From Mycteria americana (lineage: Eukaryota > Chordata > Aves > Ciconiiformes > Ciconiidae): a stretch of 64,000 nucleotides of DNA. This document shows positions 13,501 through 36,531 of the stretch, in pieces; positions within the stretch are counted from its first letter, which is position 1; every line of letters starts with the position of its first letter. A program made the translations under genes and the position numbers. Under the pieces are notes generated by a model. That model was not told the DNA's origin and made no database searches. It was given only the letters and a program-made list of their open reading frames with translations. The stretch spans positions 55,986,001 through 56,050,000 of the forward strand of contig NC_134369.1 in NCBI RefSeq assembly GCF_035582795.1, written 5' to 3'.

Positions 13501-16500
13501 AAATACCAAAGACAACAAAACATCATGTTAATGTTTTACTCTGTAAAATGACTCAACCATTTCATTTTGGCAAACTTCCTGCCCTCCCAACTCACCCAGA
13601 ATGCCATACGTTCTTTGGATGTATTACACTGCAAGCTATAGAATACAACCCTCCCACCAATTTGATGGAGAAAAAAACAACATGCATACTATTTTATTTC
13701 CTCAAAGGAAATAAATTTCATGTAAAAATGTTATTTTTAAAAACACTTTAGAAATTGCCAATGGCCTGACCAAATCACACAAGGATTCTGCAACCATCAG
13801 GACAATGGATTCTGTCCTCTTCCAAATCACCACCACATGAAAATGAAATGGTTTAGGTCTCTACTTCCCAGCAATAAATGTTTTCTCCACAGATGCTCTC
13901 ATTCTTTTTAAACTTTTCTTCCCTGCCAGGTATGGCTATTGGCAATCTGCTCTCCACACGTGGCTAAAGAAAAGCAGACTGTTAGGACTTTGAAGATATT
14001 TAAAAGTATACATCTACAGAATTTATTTCCTTCATTTCAGGTTACTCACCCAGTTCATGTTGTAACCAATTTGTTTATTGCTGAGAAAGTGACTAGAAGC
14101 TGGAGGAGCAGTAAAGCTCATTTTCCACATGAAATTTATGTATAGGAACCAGGTAAAAGTAGCTAATACTACTGGTTCTAAAATCTTGATGATGATGAGG
14201 AGGTGACAAGAAAAAAATTAAATTCCGCATATTAAACAATGAAAATATTTTTTGTTGATAAACCATTTAAATTGAGAACACTTCAGATACTTTGTTACAT
14301 ACCCAGCACATTGGAGATAATAGAAATATAACATTTTTAGACTGTCAACCCAAATTAAAAATTAGTAAATTAGAAGTGTCAGTCATGATTTTGTAGCACA
14401 AATTAAAAAATATCTAATCTGAATGAATGCATGTCAGGCTCCATCATTTTCATAAGTGCAGATAAAATACTGCCTTGTTAAAAAAACAAAACCAACCAAA
14501 TTACAGTTTCCCATGAAAAGAAATTTTTCTTCACAAATAACTAAGCTACAAGTGCAAGACAAGATTAACATCAGTTTTAAAATCCTGCTTTTCTCTTTTC
14601 TTTTAACCAGTTCTCATTTTTATTTACATTAAGAACTCTAATGTGCATGCACTCTATTAAAAACAAAACTAAAACCCCTCAACAAAAGTCAAGAACACTC
14701 CTCCCTCCCACCAAACCCACAGAAACCAAGAGCATGCCTTGGAGGAATATTGTTTAAGCTTCCATGAAAGCCTTATACAAGTCATATGCACAAATCTCCC
14801 ATGATCTCCCTTACAGCAGGAACCTTGAAAATTCTCTTTACCCCAGATCACAGAATCTTCCTAGGGCTTCAGCACTCATTTGAGCAATGAATTATTAAAG
14901 CTAGACTGGCTGTACGGCCAGGGTCCAACAGAATCCAGAAACCTCCTTCAACTCCTGTCCTTCCCACAACAAGAAACTCAAGACTAAACAACAGCTCCTG
15001 TTCCTTCGGGACCACATCCCTGCTGCTGGTCATACGATAAAACTGTAACAGAAGAACCTGCTCAAGAATCACAGGTTTCTCCAGCAAAATTATATGAAAC
15101 AGATTTAGAAACAAATAGGTATTAAAATACCTTTGAAAATGAGTTGTATTACAGGTTTAAATCTTAATTTCACTAAAAAGACCTTTCTGTATTTGTACAG
15201 TTTTATCTTAATGTAATAAACATTACTTTTCATATGCACAATTTGTACATATTAAGTGCAAAATGCAGAAGAGAAAACGGATCTTACAAGTTTTTAATGG
15301 CCATTAACTTATTTTTTTTTGTGCAGAGAGTACTGCATCTTTCCATAATCTGAAATCCCCTTGTTGAAACCTATCCTGATATAAACTGCTGCCCTGCTTT
15401 CAGCATTTTCAACCACCTGTATCTTATCAAAGCAAGGGCCAGCTTCTAAGATAGGGGCTCCTTAAGCCCTGTCCTTAAGTCCTACTTTCTGCAATTGTCA
15501 TTCCCCTTTTAAAAATGCCACATTGCTTAGGTTTTTGTTTTGTTAGTTTCCTTTATAAATACCACGTTTTTCATGCCTTTTTATTGGCACGAAATAAATT
15601 GAATCCAAGGTGTGCAGATTCAAGTGGGGGGTGTGCATGTACATGCAGCACTCTAAATATTTTGACAGAAACTGAGACAGTGCACTTGATGGGGGAAAAA
15701 AAATACCCCTTAAAAAAAAGACAGAGGTTCAGTTAAATTTTCCCAAGAATAAGAATGATAACAAGATAAAAATATTTGGTACTCCAATTTGAAACAGGCA
15801 TTCAGGTGTAACTTTGTAACTGCATAACTAACTTAACCAGGGAGCTGTTATGTTTCACATGAGACACCTAAGACCATTACCTCCCCCACAAAACCTGTAG
15901 CAACTACAAATTACAATCAGTTTATAACTTTGAATGTATTATGCTCTGTCACTTCAATTTCAGCAGAGTTTTGTTATTAAACTACAGAGGAACTTAGTCA
16001 TAAAAAAGTTATCATTTCATTATGTGATAGGCCAGCCCACATAAAAGAAAGGTACACTTATTTTAAACTCATTTTCAAATCTGGACTGGAACTCAAGGTC
16101 ACTCTAGCAGAGGCCATAATGGCTGAAATCCAACACTCATCCTCTGAACAGCAGCTGTTTAACACCACAATGCTTGCCAATTTTTGCTACCCAAACCTAG
16201 TTTGAAAGAACACTCCTCAGGTTCTATGGATTTCAGAACAATATTTTTTTTAAGGAAGTTATACAGCTATCTTGCTTTATTTGCTAAGTAAACTAGCCAG
16301 TATGCATGAGAACAGTGTATAAAACCTAGTGTTAATCTTACACAATAAAAGCACAGGGACATTGACAAAGTACACGAAACAAACCAATTCTATTTGAATA
16401 GCATTAAAGCATAAATAGCTCATATTTGGGAACCTGGCTAAACCACAGCAGTTCATAGAAGCATTTGTCCTCCAAAACAGGAAACACTGTTCAGCACACA

Positions 16501-17193
16501 GAAGCACAGCACATGAATCAGGATTTCCTTAACAGCTCTCCCCTTCCCTGCTCATTACAACACCCCAACCAAGCCAGGCTAGGTGAAGAAATGTGTGCGA
16601 GAGCACACAAACAGCCCTGCCTGATGCTGTTCATCTTCATGCTCATTTCTCAGCCACACGAGTTCAAAAAACAGAACCAGCTGTAGCCTGCACCTTCCCA
16701 TACTTGAGGTCCACTTCTAAAGACCCAAGAAGAGCAGTCACCGTGCGAGAGAAAACGCTAAGGCTCCACCCTGGCCCTCTTTGATCTCCAGCAACAACAC
16801 TTCCCTCTCCCCGCAGGGCCGGCGGGCCTCGCAGAGCCGGGCTGGGCCAGGCCACGGGCATCGCCGCGCGAGAGGGCCCCAGCTCTCCCCTGGGACAGAG
16901 GAAACGGAGCCGCTGTCTCACCCTGACACCGGAAGGATGCCGGGGAGGGGCAGCGCGGCCCGGCTGGGCAGGACACAGGCCAAGCGGGCCCCGTAGGGAC
17001 CGGGGGCTGCCTCGAGGCCAGCGCAGGGACGGGAGACCCAGCCGCCGCCCCGAACAGCTCCTCAGAGAAAGCACTCCTGGCCCGGACAGCCAACGACGGC
17101 GCAATCCTCCCCTACGCCGGCCGCCAGGCCCCCGCGAGGAGCAGGACCCTGCCCCAGCCCCTCACTCACCCGCTCGTGGAAGATCGACTCCAT
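4542..17193 (-). CDS. ATXN3: Ataxin-3, Josephin-domain deubiquitinase (11 coding exons)
   Basis: Ataxin-3 is a cysteine protease that trims and edits ubiquitin chains in the cytoplasm and nucleus and works with VCP/p97. Coding exons, 5' to 3' on the minus strand: 17170-17193, 13317-13481, 12745-12789, 11306-11391, 10832-10898, 8349-8436, 7964-8096, 6673-6848, 6139-6262, 5292-5380, 4542-4636. All have GT-AG borders. They sum to 1,092 nt, or 363 aa plus TGA. The protein starts MESIFHER, as in human. The Josephin domain (about 1-180) keeps Gln9, the catalytic Cys14, His119 and Asn134. UIM1 and UIM2 lie at about 227-261, the RKRR nuclear-localisation and VCP-binding motif at 294-297, polyQ at 304-311 and UIM3 at about 338-356. 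The C-terminus is the UIM3 isoform. The linker before UIM1 and the exon 9 segment differ most from human. Introns hold nothing recognisable apart from the CpG island at the 5' end. Confidence 0.97.
5356..5379 (-). repeat. ATXN3: ATXN3 polyglutamine tract, short and interrupted
   Basis: Read on the minus strand, this part of coding exon 10 is CAG CAA CAA CAG CTA CAG CAG CAA, giving QQQQLQQQ (residues 304-311). In human this position is the CAG repeat that expands in Machado-Joseph disease (SCA3). Here there is no run of more than two CAG codons, and a leucine codon splits the tract. The reading frame around it (FEK before, GQT after) is clear. Confidence 0.95.
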
Positions 17194-17690
17194 GTTTATT
17201 GTCAACGGCCAGCAGCCTCCGCCTCACGTGACCTCCCCAGCCAATCAAACCTTCCCTTGCTCAACGACCCGCTGCAGCCAATCCGCGCAGAGCCCCCTGC
17301 TGGGCTAGGCCGCCCGCATAAGGCCGGCGCGAGGGCTGGCGGCCGTGGCGGCGCCCCCTGCCGGGAAGGAGGCCGCCGGGCTGAGCCGCCACCAGCTCCC
17401 GCCCGCCGGGAGCGCCCCCGCCCCGCTCAGCGCAGGGCAGGCGGGGCCGGGGCCGGGCCCGCGGCGGGTCGGGCGCAGACGCGCTCCCTGCGCCCCGCGT
17501 CGGCAGCACGAGTGCTGGGACACCCCGGACGGTCACACTTCCCGCTGCCACCGTGCCCCGCAAACGCCCAGCAGTGCCAGCTCCCTTCTTGTTCTCACCA
17601 GCTGCCCGTCCCTGCCACCTTCCCGTTCTCACGCTCGGTCACTAAGCTGCCGTACCGCGCTTGCGCAGCGGCTTCTCCTCTAACACTGCC
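16780..17690 (-). promoter_or_regulatory. ATXN3: ATXN3 CpG-island promoter and first-intron start
   Basis: GC- and CpG-dense DNA surrounds the ATXN3 start codon in an otherwise AT-rich neighbourhood. Upstream of the ATG (17193) there are two CCAAT boxes, at 17241-17245 and 17278-17282, and the palindromic E-box TCACGTGA at 17224-17231. An NRF1-like GCGCTTGCGCA lies at 17657-17667, and an ETS-type ACCGGAAGG at 16928-16936 in intron 1. The CCAAT boxes lie only about 50 and 85 bp from the ATG, so the 5'UTR is probably very short; this is inference. Open frames in the island, up to 211 codons, look like GC-composition artefacts. Confidence 0.8.
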
Positions 17691-17869
17691 GCGCCAGACA
17701 GACAAGCCTGCAGGGGAAATCTGGGAAGAAACTTCTTCAGGTTCGATCAAAAAAACCAAACAGCTGTCGACCGCATTCTGGGTCTATGTTAAGTATTCCT
17801 TTGAAGGCTAGTTCATAAGTCAGCTATAAATACATGAATTCCACACCGTATGGCTCAATAACAACATAA

Positions 17870-18172
17870 ATAGGTTTTGCATAGTTTTTCTTTATTACAT
17901 AATTCTTCCTCCCCCCTCCAGAGTACGACTTCTGAGGAGAAAAGCTTCTCAACACTTATGGACTAATGGAATTCCTGGACACATATTAGTCGTTTAACTA
18001 AGTCATCTTCCAAAAAGTAAGACTGGAAATTAAACTAGCACTGATGAATTGCAGGTGTCCTTTTCTGTAGCTTTACATATTCTCTTGAGATAAAAGCTGT
18101 AATCCTATTCTTTCAATGTGTGAGGTAAAATGATGACTCAAACGAAAATATTTTCCATTTCATCAGCATCTT
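17870..18172 (-). other. NDUFB1: NDUFB1 3' untranslated region
   Basis: This is the stretch after the NDUFB1 TAA on the minus strand, down to the predicted cleavage zone after the AATAAA at 17891-17896. Minus-strand sequence beyond the hexamer is T/G-rich (about 17849-17863), as expected of a downstream element. An alternative hexamer overlaps the stop codon itself (18172-18177). Confidence 0.65.
17891..17896 (-). terminator. NDUFB1: NDUFB1 poly(A) signal AATAAA
   Basis: AATAAAG on the minus strand, about 280 nt after the NDUFB1 stop codon and followed by T/G-rich sequence. Cleavage would fall near 17870, about 0.7 kb upstream of the ATXN3 start codon. Confidence 0.65.
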
Positions 18173-18177
18173 TTATT
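18172..18177 (-). terminator. NDUFB1: AATAAA hexamer overlapping the NDUFB1 stop codon
   Basis: The minus-strand sequence TGG AAA TAA AAG encodes the last two codons and stop of NDUFB1. The same bases contain AATAAA. If used, the 3'UTR would be only about 15-25 nt. Whether it is used cannot be told from sequence. Confidence 0.4.
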
Positions 18178-19554
18178 TCCAGGTAGCTTCTTCACCAGGC
18201 TTCAACTCTCTGTATGCAAAGAAAAAAAAAAAAGAGGAAAGAGACTAAAATTAGGATATTTTTTGTAGAATAATTACTAATAAATGTAGTTAATTATTCC
18301 ACAATACCTTAATTGTGAGAGTTATGTACAAATTTAACTTTCCTTGCAATCATCATCAGTTAAAAATCTTTCAGTACTGATAAGCTTCCTCTATTCTTTC
18401 CAAAGCTTCAACAGATTGAGTCCTCTTAACGCCCATTCATTTACACGGAAGCACAAACCAGCTGACCTCTAAGGAGTTAACAGACTTTTTACATAATGGG
18501 ATCCAAAAGGAAAAATTCTACTTCTTTTAAATACAAAAATTCATTACTTTAGTGGGAAGAGAACTAGGTGTGAAAGCAGAGGGGATTTTTGCAATATGCT
18601 GAAATACCAGCCCAACTTTGCCAGCAACTGCAGTAGGAAAAAGGCTAAAGTAACAGTGGGGTGGATTATGTCATAAGCTTACTTTCTTACTTGAAACTAA
18701 TTTAGGTGAGGCCAGAGTAAAAAAACCCTCCACCTGCACACTGATAATAACATTCCTACTATTAGTCCATGCTATGCAGCATGATTTTTTTTTCTGTTGT
18801 TTCGTTAACCATATGGTCTAATACAGAATCAGGAGAGCTGACATAGATGAGGCAATGCATGACGTTATCTAAATTCTCCCTGAGAAGTCAGCCAGTAAGC
18901 CCAAACTGGTCAGTGTGTATAATCACATCCTTCAGTGAAGATACAGCAGTTGCCAACACAGATGTTGTGTTAATTTTCAAAAACTTGGTTGTTATTGTTA
19001 AATGACACAAATTCATAAAAGTAGTTAAAAAGTGCTGTGATCATTTGAAATTTAAGAGAAGTTTGCTATAATCCACTGAAAAGTTGAAAATTAAAATTGA
19101 AGCACTGTGTTTCCCACTGAAGTTTTAGAGAGAGACAAAATAATGGTTTCCACGTTTCATGACTAAGAACTTGACAGCAGTTAATGATCCTTTCTTTCAT
19201 GACTAAGACAGCTCTTAAAGCCCCAATTTCCAGCGGGCATTAGTGACCTTAATCCCTTCATGAATGCTTGCTGAAATTCTTAGGGCTTTCTTCCCTTTAA
19301 CATTTTAACAGCATCACTGATTTTTTTTTCCATACTTAAGACTCTCAAAAAAACCAGAAAAGTACTCTGCAAAATAACAATATATACATATTTAAGAGGC
19401 ATCATAAATTAGACCTTCTATATAATAAGCTCTTGTTTCTGAAGGCAGAGAGTTTTTCATCATTCCTTCTGTCCAAATAGCATCCAATCACAAATCCTAA
19501 GGGAACAAAGATGTGAACCCAGTGGTCACGCACGGCTTGGGCGAAATTCACCAT
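18173..19554 (-). CDS. NDUFB1: NADH dehydrogenase (ubiquinone) 1 beta subcomplex subunit 1
   Basis: NDUFB1 (MNLL subunit) is a small accessory protein of the membrane arm of mitochondrial complex I in the inner membrane. Two coding exons on the minus strand, 19415-19554 (140 nt) and 18173-18209 (37 nt), encode 58 aa, exactly the human length. The protein starts [14 protein letters not shown], has one transmembrane helix at about residues 14-27 ([14 protein letters not shown]) and ends GEEATWK, matching the human C-terminus. The first coding exon begins five bases before the ATG, after a CTTTCTAG acceptor at about 19560. The 5'UTR must therefore start in an upstream noncoding exon, probably in the CpG island near 20.6 kb. 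The intron donor is the weak-looking GTCTAA, but the joined frame and the conserved R-R-E-L junction support it. Confidence 0.95.
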
Positions 19555-20586
19555 GACTGCTAGAAAGAAAAGCATAACAGGTAAGAGTTACTGATAAATC
19601 TGTACATGGAAACTGTTGCATACCTGGCACTTTTAATCTCACTTACTAGTATCCTACAACAGCATAATAAACATGAGGGCCATCAAACACGTCCTACAAG
19701 ACACATGCTGTTCTCAAATCCATACACAGGTTTCTTAGAAATAATCCTAACTAACTCTTGGCCCTGGGAAATAGGATTTTATCCTAAAATGGGAGAGAAA
19801 TAGAACACCTCTTTTAAGATATTCCTGGTGAAATAGTTAAATTTAAATGTTCTACAGTAATTTACCCATTAAAGTAACTCTAATGATACAGAAGTCTGCT
19901 GTTCTGTAAAACATTACACATGCATTTATAAACTCCTGTAGATGAACGCTTTATTATCTGTAACAAGACTGAAAGATAAGCTGCACATTCAGCGGGGAAT
20001 TGACAGATAAGGAAGAAAGGGCATTTCCAAAACCCAGCGAGCCTTTTCCAACCTAACCAAAGCCCTCCAGATGAGCGTCTTGCTGGAAGTTACAAGAGAC
20101 ACCGAGGAAGTCATGCAGCTGCGAGCCCAAACCCACATGCCAATTACAGAGGACAGACACAAACGGCGCCGTTCCTCTCACAGCCGCTGCGGGCCGCCGG
20201 CACACCAAGCACCTGAGCCGGCGTGGGGGAGCACGGCGGAAGGTGCTGCGCTCTCCAGGCCGCTCCCTCAGTCGGCCGCGATAGCGGCTCGGGCCGGCGC
20301 TCACGGTACTGACCCGCGAGAGGGCTCTGCCAGCCTCCCGGCTCCGCCGGGCCCGGAGCAACGCTGCCCCCAGCCTGCCTGGGAACCCGACCGTCCCCCG
20401 CACGCCCGTGCCCGCAGGGGCAGGAGCGCCATAAAGCCCCGGGGCTGAGGGGCGCTCGCGCCCGGCCCTGTGTCCCGGCCGAAGGGACAGGCGACAGGGC
20501 GAGGCGCTCCCGCGGAAGGCTGACGCCGGTACCACGGAAACACCCCCTCAGCTGCTCCCGCCCCCCACACGGGCCCCAGCCGTTAC

Positions 20587-20750
20587 CGCTCCTCGCCGCC
20601 GCCGGGCCCCGCGCAGCGGCCACACCAAGGGCAACAGGCAACGGGCGGCGCGAGCAGGCCGGGAGAGCCCACCGGCTGCGCAGGCAGAGGGGGAGGAGGG
20701 CCTTCGCCCCCGGCGGCCTCGCGGTGGTGCCGTCCGCTGCCCTTCCACCT
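20587..20750 (-). other. NDUFB1: Candidate NDUFB1 noncoding exon 1
   Basis: Inferred from the minus-strand donor GTAACG immediately below 20587 and the need for an upstream exon to feed the acceptor at about 19560. The transcription start is not defined by sequence, so the upper boundary is a guess. Confidence 0.35.
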
Positions 20751-20774
20751 TCCCTCCTCCTTCTCCCCGCCTCC

Positions 20775-20870
20775 CGCAAGATGGCGGAGGGCGCCGCGCG
20801 GGGCGGAGGTGGCGGGCGCGCGCCCCGGTGGGCTTGAGGGAGGCCGGCGCGCGGGCGGCCCGCGAGGCAG
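20775..20870 (+). other. CPSF2: Candidate CPSF2 noncoding exon 1
   Basis: The exon carrying the CPSF2 ATG has a polypyrimidine tract and CAG acceptor ending at 21533, so an upstream exon is required. A GGCAG|GTAGCG donor at 20870/20871, downstream of the YY1 site, is the simplest candidate. Alternative donors in the island cannot be excluded. Confidence 0.4.
20778..20788 (+). promoter_or_regulatory. YY1 binding site
   Basis: AAGATGGCGGA on the plus strand matches the canonical vertebrate YY1 core-promoter element. Sites in this orientation usually lie at or just downstream of the start of housekeeping transcripts, which places CPSF2 initiation near 20,760-20,780 (inference). Confidence 0.75.
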
Positions 20871-21504
20871 GTAGCGGCGGCGGCGCGGGGGGCAGCGCTG
20901 CGGGCCGGCCCCGGCGCTCCTTGCTGAACGCCCCTCTCCTCCCCGCGGGGAGCCGGGCTCGGCCCGGTGCTGAGGCGTGAAGCGCTTGGCTTGTCCTCGC
21001 CGAGCTCGCCCTTCTCTTCCTCCTTCTCCTCTTCCTCTCGGGACTGGAGTGGGCGCAGGGCTCGCCCCCGTAACGCTGGGCCCGGCCGCCGAGGCTCACC
21101 CCATCAGGGCCGGGCCGCTGTCTCGGCGGCGGGCCCGGGCGGCGGGGCCCGGCGGGGCGCAGGAGCCGCCGTGCGGAGCCTCCGGCCCGCCTCGTGCTGG
21201 CCCTCCCCCCCGGCAGTCGCTGGGCTTGAGGGGCCAGAGCCCTGGATGCGCCATGTCCGGGTGCCCCCATCCGGTCCCTGGGCGGGAGCTGCTGTTAACT
21301 GCACTGCTCCTAGTGATCCTTTTGTTTTTATTCTAAAAAAGCTCTCTTTCTAATAACGAAAGACCTACAACGATCAAAAGTTAATATCTGAGAGTTAATT
21401 GATGTCCAGTAGCTGTACTGGACAGTATTCACAACTGTTGCCCTGCATATTCTCAGAAATGTATGAGGTTAGGTCTAAATAAATAGACTTTTCCTTTGGG
21501 TTAG

Positions 21505-34033
<12,529 letters not shown>

Positions 34034-34480
34034 GGAAAGTGCTGCAAAGATGTTTTTACTGGAACTTTTAAAGACAATGGGGATTTCTCCCACTTCTGAC
34101 TTTTTGTAGTTTTCTAATTTATACAGGGAAACCTAATTCATAAAGAACAATTAACTACCCTGAACATGTAAATAACTGCTACTGTTGTTCTTCATAAACC
34201 TGTTGGTACATTCCATGTTGTTGACTTTCAAACTCTTATGACTCGCCCTCTCCCACATAACACATTATAAATGAGTTTATGACTATGAACCCTTCTCAGG
34301 AAAGGTTCATTTTGTCAGGACATGTTTTGGTTTCATAGGTTTCCTGCCAAAGAGTACAAAATATATGAGAGTCATTCTTCTATTCTAAAATAAGATTAGA
34401 TAGGGAACTATGGGTTTCTTGTTTTGCTTTTTTGGTTTTGTTTGTTTGGGGTTTTTTTAATAATTCGATTTAGGGGACAG

Positions 34481-34482
<2 letters not shown>

Positions 34483-34513
<31 letters not shown>
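34483..34513 (+). repeat. T31 homopolymer in the CPSF2 3'UTR
   Basis: An uninterrupted run of 31 T. In the mRNA this is a U31 tract. Its length is probably polymorphic and also prone to sequencing error. Confidence 0.9.
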
Positions 34514-34516
<3 letters not shown>

Positions 34517-34970
34517 GGAGGCTAGCTAAAGTACATTTTTAATAGCCCACTTAAAGCTAGACTACCTAAACTTTCCCCCAGTGTTAATCTGGCTGCATCT
34601 TAATGTTGTATCTGCTCCATGTTACTGATTTGTTCCAGAACAGCATTTCAGATTATATATAAAGTATTAATCCGCAGGATCAAAAAATTACTTTGGAAAG
34701 GTACTCTAAGATGACTGGAAAATATTGTCAGGCAGTTTAAAATCCAGTAATTGTGTACTTCAGAGTAACTTCTGTACAAACTTACAGAATTTGTAACCTC
34801 TAGCTTTTGCAAAATTATGCCAACTATAAAATCTATTCTGAGTTCTGATTGTAATACTTTTAAAGTCTAAAGCCTTTATCCATGCACTACTGTTTGTTCA
34901 GAGTGCCATGAGCCAAGTTCAGGAAGATCCTTTATCTTGAAATCTGACTTCATGCGATGTATTTAATGCT

Positions 34971-35030
34971 TTTGTGCCATGTTTCATTCTAGTTGCATGT
35001 TTTGTGCCATTTGTCATTCTAGTTGGCAGT
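34971..35030 (+). repeat. 30-bp tandem duplication in the CPSF2 3'UTR
   Basis: 34971-35000 and 35001-35030 are two adjacent copies beginning TTTGTGCCAT and sharing CATTCTAGTTG, with a few substitutions between them. Confidence 0.85.
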
Positions 35031-35270
35031 GGGACTTACTGTAGCTGCTGATGCTAGGAATTGACCTTACCTTTTAGGTGAAGATGAGCACAGTTCTGGG
35101 CGCCTTAATTTCTCAGAAATTAAATTATGCAAACAAATGGCCTTTTGAGAGTTTATTTAATCCTTTTTTCCCCTGTCCACACGTGAACCACCAGCTTTGG
35201 CAATGGAGGGTGGGTTGCTTGTTTTTACATACAACAGCAATGTAATATGTGCTCTCTGTATGTATATTTA

Positions 35271-35276
35271 AATAAA
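35271..35276 (+). terminator. CPSF2: CPSF2 poly(A) signal AATAAA
   Basis: The first canonical AATAAA downstream of the stop codon on the plus strand, 1.24 kb after it. Downstream T/G-rich support is modest, so this is the most likely but not the only possible site. Confidence 0.6.
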
Positions 35277-35295
35277 AACTTTTGAAAACGTGGCA

Positions 35296-36530
35296 AAAAA
35301 TAGCCCTGTAGGCTATCAATGGAAAGATAATTTACTTTGCAATTCATTCTTGACAAATAGTTTTCTATCTGATCTACAGACTATTTATTCTGTTTAAAAT
35401 AGTAACTTAAAACTGAAGGCTGTGTTAAAAAGAAAAAACACACACAAACAACTGCTAGAACTATATACTAGAAATGTAAAAAACTTGAAAATTTAATGCT
35501 GAGTGAGAATGTATTTTGTTACACAAAGAAAATCTTGGCTAGGAATGAATGGCTCAGCACTTTTTTTTTTCTTAACAGTGTAGAAAAATGTTTATTTTCC
35601 ATTATATTGACAGCCAGAACTTCATAGAAATGCTCTGGTTTTGTAGCTGTTTTGTAGCAATGCTATGTAAATCTATGGATGGTTGTTGGTGAATACTATT
35701 GTATTACTATTGTTGCTGATACTAATGAACTTTTATAAAGCGAGATACTTTGTACATAATCATATTGGCCTTAGGACTTTTAACTTGATGGCTTAGGGTG
35801 GACAGAGATCACACATGCCTGCATGGAATATACTAACAAAGAAAAAACCCTTTAGGGAATCAAACTACAAATAGTGCTGGTTTTAAGAAAGGGATAACAA
35901 CAAGACAGTGTGATCATAAACCTTTCTATCAGTTTTGTTTGGATTTTTTTTTAACCTATTGATTCAAATTCAGCTAAGTTTAACAAAAGTTTAGTGTTAT
36001 CAGTCACTAAATTCCTGTGTGTTCTGGTAAAGAGAACCCCAAATTAGTGCCATTACTAAGGAAAAGGCTCAATTATGATCAAAACATCTAACTGTTCTTT
36101 TTTAGTCTATTCAGCGTGAGTGTGGCTTGAAATCAGACCTGGAAAGCTGATAAGCAAGGCCAGTAGTAGGCATCTGAGTGCTGGGACTGGGGAAAGCTGG
36201 GTTTGTGGACAATTCTGGTGGTGAGAGGGATGAAGGGGAATACAGGACATCTGTAGTAAACATTACAGGCTGCAGCTGCGCTGTGGGGCAGGTGTACTCC
36301 TCGCCTATGCATTCATTACTTGTAATCATGAAGCAAACCACGGAACTGAAGCAAATTCCCATGAATTTTGCCTACTCTGCTATCAGTTCTCTGCTAGATT
36401 ATTATTGTTCTTTTCAGTTTGGTTTTTTGTTGTTGTTCTTGACTGTGGTTCACTTTAAACAATAATTTAACTTCTCTGTGTAATTTTCAGAGTTACTAAT
36501 CTGGTTCTTGTTTGTATCTGAAATGAAAGA
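35296..36530. other. Intergenic AT-rich DNA, nothing recognised
   Basis: Ordinary AT-rich sequence after CPSF2. Only short open frames are present, with no coding-like conservation that I recognise. Late CPSF2 read-through isoforms could extend here. Confidence 0.6.
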
Positions 36531-36531
36531 T

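Larger units (their letters stand above)
20160..21300. promoter_or_regulatory. Bidirectional CpG-island promoter of NDUFB1 and CPSF2
   Basis: Very GC- and CpG-rich DNA sits between the divergent genes NDUFB1 (minus) and CPSF2 (plus). It holds GC boxes and the YY1 site at 20778-20788, and has no TATA box. A minus-strand donor GCG|GTAACG at about 20585-20587 could end the NDUFB1 noncoding exon 1. A plus-strand donor GGCAG|GTAGCG at 20870/20871 could end the CPSF2 noncoding exon 1. Both would splice to clear acceptors (19560 minus, 21533 plus). The many long open frames on both strands here are typical of stop-poor GC-rich DNA and are not called as genes. Confidence 0.85.
34034..35295 (+). other. 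CPSF2: CPSF2 3' untranslated region
   Basis: This runs from the CPSF2 TAA to about 20 bases beyond the AATAAA at 35271-35276. It contains a run of 31 T (34483-34513) and a 30-bp tandem duplication (34971-35030). No competing open frame is convincing. Longer isoforms are possible, but I see no strong later signal nearby. Confidence 0.75.

Noticed and set aside
16664-17104. 146- and 111-codon minus-strand frames in ATXN3 intron 1
   Set aside because: They lie within the CpG island and are of low-complexity R/P/G/A composition. The true exon 1 ends at 17170 with a clear donor.
17176-17811. 211-codon plus-strand open frame over the ATXN3 promoter
   Set aside because: It is antisense to ATXN3 exon 1, of CpG-island composition, and has no recognisable domain or splice-supported structure.
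20548-21270. 240-codon minus-strand open frame in the CpG island, with other long overlapping frames on both strands at 20.05-21.35 kb
   Set aside because: Arginine-, proline- and alanine-rich translation open in several frames at once, as expected in stop-poor GC-rich promoter DNA. No known domain; the site is explained by the shared promoter.
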